From Dallia pectoralis (Eukaryota > Chordata > Actinopteri > Esociformes > Umbridae), in contig CM055740.1 of the NCBI GenBank assembly GCA_029465975.1, positions 6,749,733 through 6,813,732 on the forward strand: a stretch of DNA of 64,000 bases. Direction: 5' to 3'. The position numbers were made by a program, and so were the translations under genes. Each line of letters opens with the position of its first letter. Within the stretch, counting starts at the first letter, position 1. This document shows positions 38,690 through 51,800 of the stretch, in pieces. A model generated the notes under the pieces. That model was not told where the DNA came from. It searched no databases and saw only the letters and a program-made list of their open reading frames with translations.

Positions 38690-38695
38690 TTTATT
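38690..38695 (-). terminator. ndufa9 polyadenylation signal
   Basis: TTTATT on the plus strand reads AATAAA on the minus strand, 80 bases past the ndufa9 stop codon at 38776, giving a short 3' UTR. Confidence 0.65.
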
Positions 38696-38775
38696 TATGT
38701 ACAGAATAATGATCAAAGACAACACAGTTGTTTTAGAGGATCTGCCCGTGCCGGTGGTGTTTCATACAGAGGTAC

Positions 38776-39942
38776 TTAATAGCTGACAGTCTTGGCCGGT
38801 TTGGTGTCTTCCAGCTCCGCGTCCAGGAAGCGGAAGCGACGGTGTCGACGCAGGACCTCGATGGCCTTCTGCTCCACAGACACAGGGACGATACCCAAAT
38901 CTTCCAAACCAGGAAGCCCGGGATACTTCATATCTGTGGCGTGGAGCTGAAACAGACATACATGTTTTCAATCCCGGGCTTCCAGGAGCCAGGCAAAATG
39001 CGCAACATTATTCATGACAATGTAACAAAACGGAAATGTGATTCAACCAACGTGTATTAGAAATTGATTCTTTCTGTTTATAATTTATGGTTGGTGATGT
39101 TTTTTCTTACCCGGTCAACTTTGTCAGGAGTTGTCCAAGGCTCAAACGGGTTCATAGCAAAGAAGCGTGCAACAAGACTGAAACGAGAGACAGACACGTT
39201 CACAACACTGCATCTGACAGGATTGCTTGAAACAGTTATGTAAATTAAAATGTCGTTACCAAGCAGGACCGGCGGATGGTGTGTACTTACTGATACAGAG
39301 GGCGTGGTAGTGGGTAGGGCACAAAGGGTCTGTGTGCCACAGCATAAACATACTCCACCAGATCGTGAAGGAGGTAACGGTGAGGACTGTGTTGAGCGAG
39401 AACAAAACCATTAGAACAAGACAGAAACAAACCATGAGAGAAACCCACACCCTGCTCCCAACAGAAACATCTGAAATACAGGTCCTTTACAACTGCTATT
39501 TTAAACAACATTTTACATTTACATTTAGCGCATTTACCAGACGCTCTTATCCAGAGCGACTTACAATAAGTGCAGGCATTTCACATATAGCTAAAACACA
39601 TTGCTAAGTACATTGTTCCTGGGTGGGTGCAGGGGGAAGTGCTAGAGATAGAAGGGGTGCTAGGAGAGGAGGAATGGGTGATAATCGCAGAGGAATGATT
39701 CGGTAGTGAAGTTTCGAACAGGCGAGAGTTGTGGAGCTCCATTCATGGAGCTACTGGAGGTACAGTTTGAAGAGGAATGTTTTTAGACGTTTTTTGAAGA
39801 TTGGTAGAGAGTTATACAGTATACACATTGGTTTAGTTTCATAATCGATGTTGATGACATCATTTATACCTAGCCTACAATAATTAGCACCCTTAACAAA
39901 TGAGGTAAAAAAATACTGACAAATGCTGGGCTAATTATATAT

Positions 39943-39994
<52 letters not shown>

Positions 39995-42900
39995 TTAATT
40001 AGCAATCGGTTAGCATGATTTTGGTGAACTAACCTGAAATGCCATTGACATCTCTAACAACTCAAAGCCAAGCCCATTGAATTCTTACCCGACTAGCGCG
40101 TATGTCTTCCCATTGGCATCAGGGTCTTTGATGGCATTGATGATAGCCTTGGCCACATCCACCACCTGAAGAAAACACATCAATTAAATAAGAAAATCAC
40201 CAACATAATCTAATATCAGGGGAAGAACAGAAAAACTGAAAATTAAGATACCCTGATTAGATACTAGTACGTATTGACTAGATTAGATCTCTTTAATTCA
40301 TACAAGAATCACCTTTGGCAGCGGATTTAAAAAAATATTTATATTTGCAGTGTCGTAACCTATTTTAAAGTGCCCTTTTTACTCTCTCAGTTAGTGAAGC
40401 ATCACAGCAACTTTTATTCGTAAATCTTAAAATGGCAAATGCTCATTCAATCCAATGTAGAGGATGTAATCAAGGTTGTGAGGTTATATAAGGACAGACA
40501 CACAAACATGGTAATTCAATCCAATATAAAGGAGGTAATTAAGGTTATATAAGGACAGACACACATACATGCTCATTCAATCCAATATAAAGGAGGTAAT
40601 TAAGGTTATATAAGGACAGACACACATACATGCTCATTCAATCCAATATAAAAAGGATGTAATTAGGCCTGTAAGATTGTATAAGGACAGACACACGTAC
40701 GTGGATTGGCTGCTTCACAGTCTTCTTCCCCAAGCTGATGAGAGGCACAGCACTTCCAAACCAGCGCATGTCTGTATGTGAGGGACAAAACATATTCAAA
40801 CAGTGACTGGGATCACATTTTAAATCATAATGTATTTTATCACCATTTGTTGCAGGTAGATCACATATTTTTTCATAATTAGACAATATACCAAAATACT
40901 TACACTACCGGTCAAAAGCTTTATAAACACCTGGATTTTTACAGTTTTTTAATAATAACCATTATAACCAATACCATTTCAAGTTATTCACTGGTTTGAC
41001 ATTGATTCATTTCAATAAAAAAAATTATAAATCCAGTGTTGTAAACCCTTTGACTGGTAGTGTACATTTACCCATAAACTGCAATGTTTCAGTTTGCTGA
41101 CCAAAGAAGTAAACACATGCTGCTTATATATGCCAACACAACTATCAATGCATTCTGCTAGGTGGAAATCAGTCATTTTACTTGCGTTAGTAATATAATG
41201 TATTTTTCTTAAATACTGGGCGACTACTGGAATGAACTGTATCCTCTGCTTACTGGCAAAATGGTTGAGGAACCTGTCCTCCCTCCCGAACATCTCAGAG
41301 GGTTTCATGATGATGGCGTCAGGGAACTCGTCTCTCACGGCCAACTCACCCACTGCCTGCAAAGTAACAACACACATTGCAGCAAAGAAACAATAACGAA
41401 CAATCCGACAACAATTTCAACAGAGCTCCGTATTGACCAGCACCTTGTTCCTAAGGTATTTGGACGAGCTGCGGATGTCAGCATTGAGATGTGACACGTG
41501 AACCAGCTTTGTGATGCCCGCCTCACGAGAGGCCTTGGCTATCCGTTGCGGGATTCCCACGTAGGTTTCCTCAAAGGGAAAATTCCTTTGAACCAAAATA
41601 GGAGGAAAACAGTCAAGCACATCCAACGATTCGCAGAAAGTTAACGATTGGATGAACGATTCTAACAATTGTTGGAGAACAAAGTCAAAAACGGGGGTCA
41701 CTGTCCAAATACTTGAACTTCACTCAAAACATGTTACGCACATGTGTGTGTAATGGTGGAAGATTAATTCAAAGAAGAAATACACTAAACCAAGATGCAC
41801 TGGTGTAGATTACGGTCCGTGTAGCAGATCTATGTTAATGTTCACCACCAGTAGGTTATTTTTAGGGGGAAAGTCGTTCTGGGATATTTTTGTGTGTATT
41901 ATCAAGTGGGACAAACCTTGTCTCCCACTCTCGTCCCACCAGGTTGATCACCACATTGGAGTGTGCCAAAGCGTCTCTGATGGAATCTTTGTTCCTGGCA
42001 TCCCACTCCTGAAACACACATATATATATATATAAATATGTATGAGAATGTTGTGGTACACCACGTGTCCAGGGTGACTTGGCATAACAGCCAACTGACA
42101 TGAAAACACAAAGTGACTTAAAAGATCAACAGTCTGAGATCTAAAACTACGTTGTTGTTTTTTTTACCATGAAGATGATCTGTCCAAGATCTCCCATGGG
42201 CCTGAGATACATTAGGTCATACTGGTCGCAACGGTGAGGAATCACAATCTGAGAACCCATACGACCTAAAACAAACACAATACCATTAAAAACATCCCTG
42301 GCCAATAGAAAACAGTAAACAAAAAGTCAGATGACCAAACAAATATCTGCATAAAAACCAGTTGAGGCATGACAAAGGACTATAATAAAGCTGTTGTCAA
42401 TAGACATGTTATTATGTGTGGAACTGATACAGTTATAACTCACCCAGGCGATTGACTACATATCTGCCCAAAAACCCTGTAGCTCCAAAAACTGTGGCCG
42501 CTACGCCGCTGGAGGAAGAACGCCCCCCCTTGCCTCTGGGGATTACGGCATTATGCACCTTCCTCTGCTGGGCTATAGCAGGGATAGCTGACAGTCCAAC
42601 GGGGGAGCAAGAACCTGCGGACGGGGGTGAGGGGGGTGTCAGAGGACGAAATGGGACAATCTCTGGTGGTGTTGCTGTGCTTAAAAATAACCAGTTTGTC
42701 CGGTCAAATAACACAAACTGTATGTTTTTACTTAGTTTCAGTCACTGGATTACAAATATGGTACAATAACTTAATTGCATATTATTGATCAACACTATCT
42801 GTATATTCGAGCTAGAAAAAGAGTCATACCTGTCGTTGTTATAATGACATAATAGACTCGTATAAATAAGCATTCATGCTAGTCCGCTAGCCAACTCTAC

Positions 42901-43118
42901 TAGTAATAGTAACTTATCTTAGGTCATACTAGGGCAGACATGTTGACAAACGGTAGAGATGTCGCTTATTTTGTTTCATATTCAAATAGTTCATAAAATA
43001 TCGCAACGGTCCACTTATCGGGACATTTTCACACCATGAAAGTGCATTTTCTTTAGTGTTACTCACTAGCAAACCTGGGAAGGACACTCGCAGGACGGCT
43101 AACGAATGCAGCCGCCAT
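38776..43118 (-). CDS. ndufa9: NADH:ubiquinone oxidoreductase subunit A9, mitochondrial
   Basis: NDUFA9 is the 39-kDa accessory subunit of respiratory complex I. It has a short-chain dehydrogenase-like fold with bound NADPH and sits at the matrix-arm/membrane-arm junction (established). Exons: 43118-43067, 42614-42444, 42265-42168, 42008-41917, 41585-41444, 41356-41254, 40771-40701, 40165-40089, 39386-39291, 39177-39111 and 38946-38776. They give 379 aa (human 377). The N-terminus MAAAFVSRPASVLPRFAS is Arg/Ala/Ser-rich and lacks acids, as expected of a mitochondrial presequence. The dinucleotide-binding loop is ATVFGATGFLGRYVVNRLG. Other family segments are HSNVVINLVGREWET, VHVSHLNADIRSSSKYLRNK, FGREDRFLNHFA, KTVKQPIH, FEPWTTPDKVDR and the C-terminal KPAKTVSY. 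All phases agree. Confidence 0.98.
39513..39815 (+). mobile_element. Dispersed fish repeat with SINE-like head
   Basis: Begins TTTACATTTACATTTAGCG and contains CAGACGCTCTTATCCAGAG followed by CGACTTACA, a phrase found in many teleost interspersed repeats (from memory). It continues through a G-rich segment to about 39815. It lies in the ndufa9 intron between exons 40165-40089 and 39386-39291. The family is not assigned. Confidence 0.6.
39940..39992. repeat. (TA)n microsatellite
   Basis: Alternating TA/AT run with ACATACATAC interruptions, in the same ndufa9 intron as the dispersed repeat. Confidence 0.9.
40440..40695. repeat. About 61-bp tandem repeat, roughly four copies
   Basis: Each unit carries GCTCATTCAATCCAATATAA, then a GGAGGTAATTAAGG segment, then ATAAGGACAGACACACA. 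Copies differ by small indels. It ends against the ndufa9 exon at 40701-40771, so the last copy's CACACGTACGT forms the splice donor area. Confidence 0.85.
40904..41065. mobile_element. Tc1/mariner-type MITE
   Basis: The left end reads TACACTACCGGTCAAAAGC. The right end, reverse complemented, reads TACACTACCAGTCAAAGGG. These form terminal inverted repeats that begin with TA, the Tc1/mariner target. The element is about 160 bp, AT-rich inside and has no coding capacity. It sits in the ndufa9 intron between exons 41356-41254 and 40771-40701. Confidence 0.8.
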
Positions 43119-43135
43119 GTTTCTTCTCCAAAAGC
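43105..43135 (-). promoter_or_regulatory. YY1-type motif over the ndufa9 start codon
   Basis: On the minus strand the start region reads GAAACATGGCGGCTGC, a good match to the YY1 consensus AANATGGCGGC. YY1 elements overlapping the start region are typical of TATA-less nuclear genes for mitochondrial proteins. Confidence 0.55.
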
Positions 43136-43139
43136 GCTT

Positions 43140-45065
43140 ATTACTACGGCAAGACTGAAGGGTTAAAAATCACGCAAACGCAAAACGCAAATCTCTATAA
43201 CTGTGTAAAAGCAGCTGGATTGGTTTTGTTTGAGACTGAAACCAATATCATTTTAACAAGTATAATATTTTCAGTCTATATAACGCTATACTGTAAACAA
43301 TTCTTTTAAATTATGCTGGAGTATTGACACCAGCAAAGTCTAAGTTTTGGCATGACTGCTTTGCTTTCTCTTAATATTACGTTGTTTGGTACTTGATCCT
43401 CTGGTTAAGCAGAACTCCTTTTAGTTTTCTATAGTCAATTACTATTATAAATTGCATAATATTATTACAGTTTAATTCGTTTAATGTTTTTATTCCTTGT
43501 ATTTAGTGCTCCTTTGTTCATTTGTATTTAGTTATTTATTTTTGTAAATGTTTATGCATTGTCTTGTCATGCAATTGCAAGCCATATCAGGTCCTCATTG
43601 TAAAGAAAATTGGGTTTTCCATTGACCTGGGTTAATATTTGAAAATAAAAACATATTCTTCCCTTTCGGACTTGGATTGGGAATGTTCATCTCAGCAGAA
43701 CTTTTTCCCTTCAGAGTTTATTGTATCAGGGTTAGATTCTATCTATATAAAGGCAATGTACATATTATGTACTTAAGAGTATGTTCATAGTACATTTGCC
43801 TTTAGCAATAAGGAATAAGGGAGTCTGGTATAGGGACTGAAAACTGTTCTTAGGCACTCCCTTGTTCACAGTGGTAAGCTGTGCTATATTGGCAATAGAA
43901 CACAAACCAAGCAATGCGATTACAGCAGTAAAAAAGATGTGATGTCATATCTGTAGTACACTATCACTTAAAAATCAAATGATTTGAATAAAAAAAGCAC
44001 ATGCCTTATTGCTCTTATAAATTGGCTACCAATGCAATTACAGCAATAAGAAGTCAGCGTTAGCGTCAAGACTAGTTATAAACTTAGCAGCAGTTAGGAT
44101 TCTAGGAACCTATTTTGTAAGATCTTCTAGGCATTCATGAAAGCCTGCATGCATCCAAATTGTCCACTACCTTTAATCTTTCATAGAAACCAAGGCAAAA
44201 GCGGTGAGAAAAAATAATTTATTTCACAATAAAATGGTTCCCCTAACACTCTTGTTTAATCCAGATATTATCATTTTTTTCTGTTGGGTAAGTGTCACAA
44301 TCAATAAATTTCCACAAAGCGGTCTACCTAATTATTTGTACAATTTGTACAAGTGACAATAGTAGAAAATGCAGCACATCGTTGTTATATAATTATATAT
44401 GCTCTATATTATTTTGACTGAGATACTGTTACATTTTGTGTGTTCCCAGGTACAAACAGAGTGCAAACACTCTAATACTGCAAGGCACAACGTATTAATA
44501 AAATGAATGTCTTTCACTGTCTAATTGTAAAAAAAAGAACAAAAACATAATTTAGTACAAAACGTTTCTTTCCCTTTATACATACATACATATAATACAA
44601 GAAAAACCGTAACAAGTAAAACTGTATTTTTTATACATATACTTTAAACATTACTGCAGGTGTACATTGTTCATGGAAAACAAGTCATGTCAAATATTTC
44701 TCTGAAAATAATATATCAAATTTTTAATGTAATTATGATTCTGGGTGTGAAGGTTTGAAGATTTACACGGCCGAGCTGAGGGGGGCGCTCTACATTTAAG
44801 AAATCACTAACTGTTATGTTAATAGTAAAACATTTACAAGTAAAATCAAGTTCTATTCAAGCCATGCATATTGCACAAGAGAGCAGCTTTTGTTTGGAAT
44901 ATCTACACAGAAAAAATAATGTAATAATACCAGTGATACTAGTATAATAGTATATTTAAGGAAGTCAACGTACATCAGATAACACAAGGTTGGACTGAGG
45001 ATTGTCTTTCAGGAAAAAATCTAACAACAAAAGCATAATGCTTTTTAAGTTCAGCTGGTCACGTC
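43140..45065. other. Intergenic DNA between ndufa9 and dyrk4
   Basis: AT-rich, with no coding exon recognised. It contains the dispersed repeat at 43798-44075 and otherwise nothing I can name. Confidence 0.5.
43798..44075. mobile_element. Degenerate interspersed repeat of a salmonid-like type
   Basis: The left end has TTTAGCAATAAGGAATAAGG. The interior has GTTCTTAGGCACTCC and GCTATATTGGC. The right end has GCCTTATTGCTCTTATAAAT followed by TGGCTACCAATGCAATTACAG. These phrases resemble, from memory, an inverted-repeat element abundant in salmonid genomes. No coding capacity. Confidence 0.4.
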
Positions 45066-45071
45066 TTTATT
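45066..45071 (-). terminator. dyrk4 polyadenylation signal (candidate)
   Basis: TTTATT on the plus strand (AATAAA on the minus), about 0.8 kb past the dyrk4 stop. If used, the 38-bp minisatellite lies inside the 3' UTR. Confidence 0.45.
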
Positions 45072-45237
45072 TATGATTGTCCATTATTCAGTCAACATAA
45101 CCCCAGAAAACAAAAGGAGTGTTATCTTGCCAAACTACCTGTTCTCTGTTCTATCTATTCTCTCCTCCATCAAAAGCTAGAAATCACATTCACACTAGGA
45201 GGCATGAAACAGCTAAGGTAAAATCTCAGAGACCAAC

Positions 45238-45785
45238 TGAGTGTCAGACACCAGGAAGTTCCCGGATTGACCGACTGAGTGTCACACACCAGGAAGTTCC
45301 CGGATAGACCGACTGAGTGTCACACACCAGGAAGTTCCTGGATAGACCAACTGAGTGTCACACAACAGGAAGTTCCCGGATAGACCGACTGAGTGTCACA
45401 CACCAGGAAGTTCCCGGATAGACCGACTGAGTGTCACACACCAGGAAGTTCCCGGATAGACCAACTGAGTGTCACACACCAGGAAGTTCCCGGATAGACC
45501 GACTGAGTGTCACACACCAGGAAGTTCCCGGATAGACCGACTGAGTGTCACACACCAGGAAGTTCCCGGATAGACCGACTGAGTGTCACACACCAGGAAG
45601 TTCCCGGATAGACCAACTGAGTGTCACACACCAGGAAGTTCCTGGATAGACCAACTGAGTGTCACACAACAGGAAGTTCCCGGATAGACCAACTGAGTGT
45701 CACACAACAGGAAGTTCCCTGATAGACCAACCAGGTGTCACACAACAGGAAGTTCCCGGATAGACCAAACGAGTGTCACACTGGC
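45238..45785. repeat. 38-bp minisatellite downstream of the dyrk4 stop codon
   Basis: About 14 direct copies of a 38-bp unit built from GACTGAGTGTCACACACCAG and GAAGTTCCCGGATAGACC. Variation is limited, for example ACACACC versus ACACAAC and CCCGG versus CCTGG. It begins about 80 bases past the stop codon at 45867. Each unit contains CAGGAAGTTCC, which includes an ETS-type AGGAAGT core. Confidence 0.95.
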
Positions 45786-45866
45786 AGGAACACATCATGC
45801 ATTATCCTGTGTCCTGTGGATGATGTGAAAAGCCTGGTGCTGTCATCCCACCGTCATCCTGTGGTA

Positions 45867-48800
45867 CTACATGACCGGAGGCAGACGCTGAGGCGACTCT
45901 TGGGCACCGTCAGTGCCCACGTCCAGTTGAGGCTTGATTATAATGTGCACAGCCCTCCCAACGGCAGCCTCCTGATTGGTCTCCCTGTTGACCGTGGCCA
46001 CGCCCTCGCGGAACTTCTCCTCCGCCGATGCACCAATGGGACGCAGACGCTCAGCAGTCACCCCCTTGTCGGAAAGGTCTTTCATTAGCTTGTCATTGCT
46101 AACAGACCCGATTCTCTCGGCTGCAATGTGCAATGGAGACATTACTTTATACGTCCCTGTGGTCTAAACCCTAAATCCATCTACCACAATTAATTTTGGA
46201 GCAGAAAAGTGAAAGGCCTGGTTGTACCTGTCCGGTTTGTGATGATTTTTTGGTAAGTGGCCTCAAAGTTCTTTTCTGCGCTGCTGAAGAATTCACTGGG
46301 CTTCCTCGTTACGGGTCGCGTTTTAGGCCTGAGCTTGTTTAATCGGGCCTCGTGGATCCAGTCATGTTGCATTGCCTCATCTGGTGTCATGCGCTTGGTT
46401 GGATCCCACCTGGATTGCAAAGGAATACACAGATTTTGTGTGTGTGTGTGTGTGTGTGCCTGTGTTGGAAATCAAGCAAACTTGTTTGGCCATAGTTTTC
46501 TAAATTCTCTCGTGTGTCAGCAGTATTGACGTACGTGAGACAGCGTCGAAGGAAATCCAGAAACAGAGGATCGTTGGTCTTCAGCACACTGGCCAGGTCC
46601 TTGGAGTTTGGTCGTCTCTTCCTGCCTCTGCTGTTTGTGATGTTTCTGTGGTTGCCTTTGGAGTCTGCAGCAAGTCACCAAAGCCCGTGGTTAAAACACA
46701 ACCCAGATGTTCCTCTGTACGTATTCAGAGTCTAATGTGTTACATCATACCTCTTTTGTGTGTGTGTGGGGGGGCAAAGAAATATATTCTTACTTTTGGC
46801 CTGAGAGATCATAGAAAGGTCTTACCGAAAAACAATCTTTTCCTCGATGATGCCTGCACAAAATAAGTGGGAGGCATTCCAAGTACCTATCAATTAAAAA
46901 AACAAAATGACCATTAGTTAGAATAAATTGCCATCTGAAAAAGTACAAACCAAATTATCATGAGGTCTGAGCGAACGCGTCTGCAGGTGGGTCATCACGC
47001 ACCTCCATGAAACAGGCGATCTGCTCCACCTCGCTCTCCCCGGGGAAGAGGGGGAAGCCGGTGTAGAGCTCAGCCAGGATGCAGCCCAGGCTCCACATGT
47101 CTATGGCCATGCTATACGGGAGCCCCAGAATCACCTCCGGCGAGCGGTAGAAACGACTCTGTATGTAGGTGTACACTACAAGGGCACGAAGAGAGACAAT
47201 AGAAGAGGGAGCGACAACACACACCGTTTTTATTGTTTCCTCTGCGAGTGCACTTCCAACCGATTTTGCGATTTTTCTGGTAGCGGCAGGTAGGTATTCA
47301 GGGAAAACACTAACCTCTCTGCTGCTCATAACAGCTGGAACCGAAGTCCACCACCTTAATATTGCCTTGTCCTTTTTGAGATAGAAGGATGTTCTCCTTT
47401 AGGACAAGGAAAACAAACGTGTCATGTCACAAATCAAAGTTCAGCCCTAATATTTACTTTGTCTTATGCATATTATTCATCATAAAACCAAGCCAGCTGT
47501 GTGCTTCCGTGCTGCCACACTGCTAAATGGTATTCAAGGACAACCCCCTAACCTGAATTATTATTGGTTTATTTCTGAACCAATCAATCGATACATACTA
47601 GACATACGTCTCCCTCATCTCCCACAATCAAATAGGAATTGACTGTGCCAACTGCCAATTCAATGTTAGTTCTTGAGGTTTAGCCTATTCAACTGTATGG
47701 TAACTGTATAGTAACGGTATAGTAACTGTATAGTAACTGTAAAGGAACTGTATAGTGAAGTATTCAACTAGCTCACTGGTTCCACCATTTGTGCAAAACT
47801 CAAGTTTAAGTATACTAGTCCATAGAACGCGGTATACCAATTCATCTCAGTGATCTCAGTGGATTTAAACAGAACAAAACATTCTTTGGTACAGAGACTA
47901 GAGTACGTCCGGGGACCTTTACCGGTTTGAGGTCACAGTGAATTATCTTCTCCTTATGTAGCATCTGCAGACACTTGATCAGGGAGTGGCTGAACCGGCG
48001 AATCAAGGCCAAGCTGAAGCCCTGAAAGTTGTTTTTCTTGATCAGCTCATATAGGTTCACTCTAAAAGAAGACACGTGGAAGACACAATACAATATATAC
48101 ATTGCTTTCTGTTTCTCACTCCTGAATGTATGGTTTGTCCTATAGATGTAAGCGTTTCTGTCCGCTAGAGGGCGTCACTTTACTATTTTCTTCCCTCCAT
48201 TGCATAGCTCACCAACTAGGCAGGTGGTCAGAACGTTTAGACTCATCAGTGTATACATGAATGCAATTTGTGAACCGCATATGCAAAGTACACAGAAAAC
48301 TCTGTTTTTTAGTCCACACAAAAGATTCCCGTCAAGCCCGATCCACAGCCTTGGCCTATTAAAAAACTGCTATCAGTTATCCAGTAATTCCTGGGATTTC
48401 ACAGAAGAACAGATTTATCTGGCTGCAGTAAGAAGCCAGTCAGAAGACATAGGCTCTAATCATGGCCTTAACTAAAGGATTGAGTGTTGGTAATGCTAGC
48501 TAGGACAAGCTGGCAGTCCACAACCTCCAGTATAGATCAGCCAGCTAGTCTGGAAGTCAGACTACCTTGTCTCAGAGGGAACAGAAGACTTGGTAATTTG
48601 AGAAAGATTTATCTAGGTGGGATGCTCACTTGGTGCCGCGAGTTACGTGATTAACGATAAGCGATGTGTTCACTTGATAGCGCCGTTTCAGGGCTTAAGT
48701 AATGTTTCTGTAAATTGAGAGAACTTTTTATCCTGGCCTGTTTGACTAAAACACATTCATTATTCAGGGTTCATGTCACCTACCGGTGTTCTTTTAATTG

Positions 48801-51800
48801 TGTCGAACGTCAAATCTCGGAGGGTTTGTTTTTTCCGGTTCCACACGCACAAATAGAAGGACAAAGTGTTGTTCAAGTATGTTTACGATGCATGGTGATG
48901 CTCTTAGTGGTGGGCAAGAGTTCAGCCGTCGTCGCAATGGTGAACTTTCAGTTTCTGGCCCAAGCGGCTTAGCTACCGTGTTCGTATGTTATCGCTTTAT
49001 GCGCAGCCTAGTCTTAGGAGCCTAATTATTCTGTCCTAAATACAGACTAAACTCACCCTAGAAGCTCGAAAGAGATGCACAGATGGTTGCGGAAGTAGAA
49101 GTACTCCTTCATATGGATGACATTGTGGCAGTTCTCCCGGTCTTTCCTCCTCACGGCATCCAGGATCTTCAGTTCTACCAGGGCCTGGTGGTGAAACCTG
49201 TCCAATGTAAGAGGTAGAGTTCCACATAGCACTGTTCTACAGAATGTAGTTGTATACAGAATCTAATAATCACACAGACTTCGATCCAATGGTACGTTTT
49301 TGAAAACAAAGATGACTGCTGCAAAAGGCACCACGTAAAGAAACTGGATCTTTGAGAAAGCAAGGGAGCCCTGAGGCATAAGCGCCCATTTTGTTTTCTG
49401 CATAATTAAAGGGCAGTAAGCCGCATTGGCAGCTGATCAACAACCAAGTCAATCAGGAGGAGGCTGCGTTTCATTGACATCACCAGAGAGACGACAGGTA
49501 AAGCAAAACTAACGGGACTGATACGCTACATTTAGATACAGGTTGGTGAACTACTCATAAGAAGGCTACAAATGGCTGCAAATTTAAATGACCCCACCGA
49601 AGATCAGTTTCAGTGTAATTGAACACCTGACACCCCTTTTCAGGGCATGAGCCAACATGTTTGTTATTTGTACCTTTTTTTGTTGCGAATTACTTTGATG
49701 GCAACTAGTTCTTGGGTCTTGTGGTCCAAACATTTCAGGACCTGTCCAAACGATCCCTTCCCGATCACATCTAACACTTCGAAGCGAAAGCCAATTTGGT
49801 CGTGCAGAACCTGGATACGAGACAGACAGAACCTTAAACGGGGTGAGAGTTGTTCTGTGTGACCTAGGGGCATAGGCATGTTTTGATCATGGGGCTGCAA
49901 TATGGGTGATGCGTCTCTCGTCAGGGGGTGCTGCTATATGGCTGATGTGTGTTTTGTCAGGGGGTACTGCTATATGGATGATGCGTGTCTCGTTAGGGGG
50001 TGATGCTATATGGATGATGCGTGTCTCGTCAGAGGGTGCTACTATATGGTGATGTGTGTCTCGTCAGGGGGTGCTGCTATATGGATGATGTGTGTCTCGT
50101 TAGGGGGTGCTGCGATATGGATGATGCGTGTCTCGTTAGGGGGTGATGCTATATGGATGATGCGTGTCTCGTCAGGAGGGGCTAAGGCTGTGACCGAGGT
50201 GGACAACGACACACCCCTAGCGCCCCTAATCCCCAAGGCTATGAATAGAAACGTACGGCCAAATGCTTCACTCGCTTTATCAGCACATTCATGCCTGTGG
50301 ACAGTCACTTAGTCTAGTTTGCCGGACTGACAGGTGAGATAATATAATGTAGTACCGCAAACAAACAACACAACCGTCTCACATTTCCCCCCGAGAAAAC
50401 ATGACGAAACGACACCTTGTTGTAGCTGCCATGCTCATCATCGTAGCCTGCGTTATGAAGAATCGCGTGGGAGCCCTCGATCTTCTTAGTATCCAGGCCC
50501 AGGAACCAAATCTCTGAGTAATCCATGATCTCCTCTTGCTCGAACTCTGTCAGACGGCCCCGGAAATGCCTCAGTGCCTCTGTAGGAGACATAGGAAGCC
50601 TCTGTCCCTCATAGAGCTTCTCCTCCAGCTTGTTGATGAGGGGCCCGGTTATTATAGGATCAGACAGGTTCTCCACTGAGGATCCAAACCGTGTGCGGAA
50701 CTGGGAGGAGGGCTTTGGTCTCTCATCCTGCCAATCACAAAAGAGCTTAAAGGAACAGCTGGTCTGTGCTCGGAACTCATTGACTCAGTCATTTGGCGTA
50801 AACTACGTTTAATTGGCTCTTAGTTTTTTGACATATCTGGGAGTCCAGTGTGACAGTATGGAATGTATCCTCACCTGGTGTGATTGGTAGCTGTTCTGCA
50901 CACCATTGTTGGCAATGTGGGGCAGAATGCTATCAGACTGCTGGTGGTGAAGTTTGGCATTGCTAGCAACCACCTGTATGACTGGGGGCTCCAGTTGGGG
51001 CAACGTCCCTACTCCAGAGGTACACTTCTGCAAGAGGGAAAAGGGCAAATTAAGGTCAATTTATTTGTCAATGTAGATGAAAAAAGGAAAAGCTTAATAA
51101 CATTGTATCGCTGTAAGTCTTAAGGCTTTCTAAAGTCTTAGTGCTATACACTGGGTGTGCCAGATTATATTCTAACCCTAGTTGTGTCAGACTCTTGGTG
51201 CTCTAACCCTAGTTGTGTCAGACTCTTGGTGCTATAACCCTAGTTGTGTCAGACTCTTGGTGCTATAACCCTAGTTGTGTCAGACTCTTGGTGCTATAAC
51301 CCTAGTTGTGTCAGACTCTTGGTGCTATAACCCTAGTTGTGTCAGACTCTTGGTGCTATAACCCTAGTTGTGTCAGACTCTTGGTGCTCTAACCCTAGTT
51401 GTGTCAGACTCTTGGTGCTCTAACCCTAGTTGTGTCAGACTCTTGGTGCTATAACCCTAGTTGTGTCAGACTCTTGGTGCTATAACCCTAGTTGTGTCAG
51501 ACTCTTGGTGCTATAACCCTAGTTGTGTCAGACTCTTGGTGCTATAACCCTAGTTGTGTCAGACTCTTGGTGCTCTAACCCTAGTTGTGTCAGACTCTTG
51601 GTGCTATAACCCTAGTTGTGTCAGACTCTTGGTGCTCTAACCCTAGTTGTGTCAGACTCTTGGTGCTATAACCCTAGTTGTGTCAGACTCTTGGTGCTAT
51701 AACCCTAGTTGTGTCAGACTCTTGGTGCTATAACCCTAGTTGTGTCAGACTCTTGGTGCTATAACCCTAGTTGTGTCAGACTCTTGGTGCTATAACCCTA

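Noticed and set aside
48715..49025. Small plus-strand genes in a dyrk4 intron
   Set aside because: Overlapping frames without similarity, promoter or splice support.
50010..50312. Frames on both strands rich in MMRVSLGG- and IIHIAAPP-type repeats
   Set aside because: A 36-base tandem repeat inside a dyrk4 intron yields open frames on both strands; neither is a gene.
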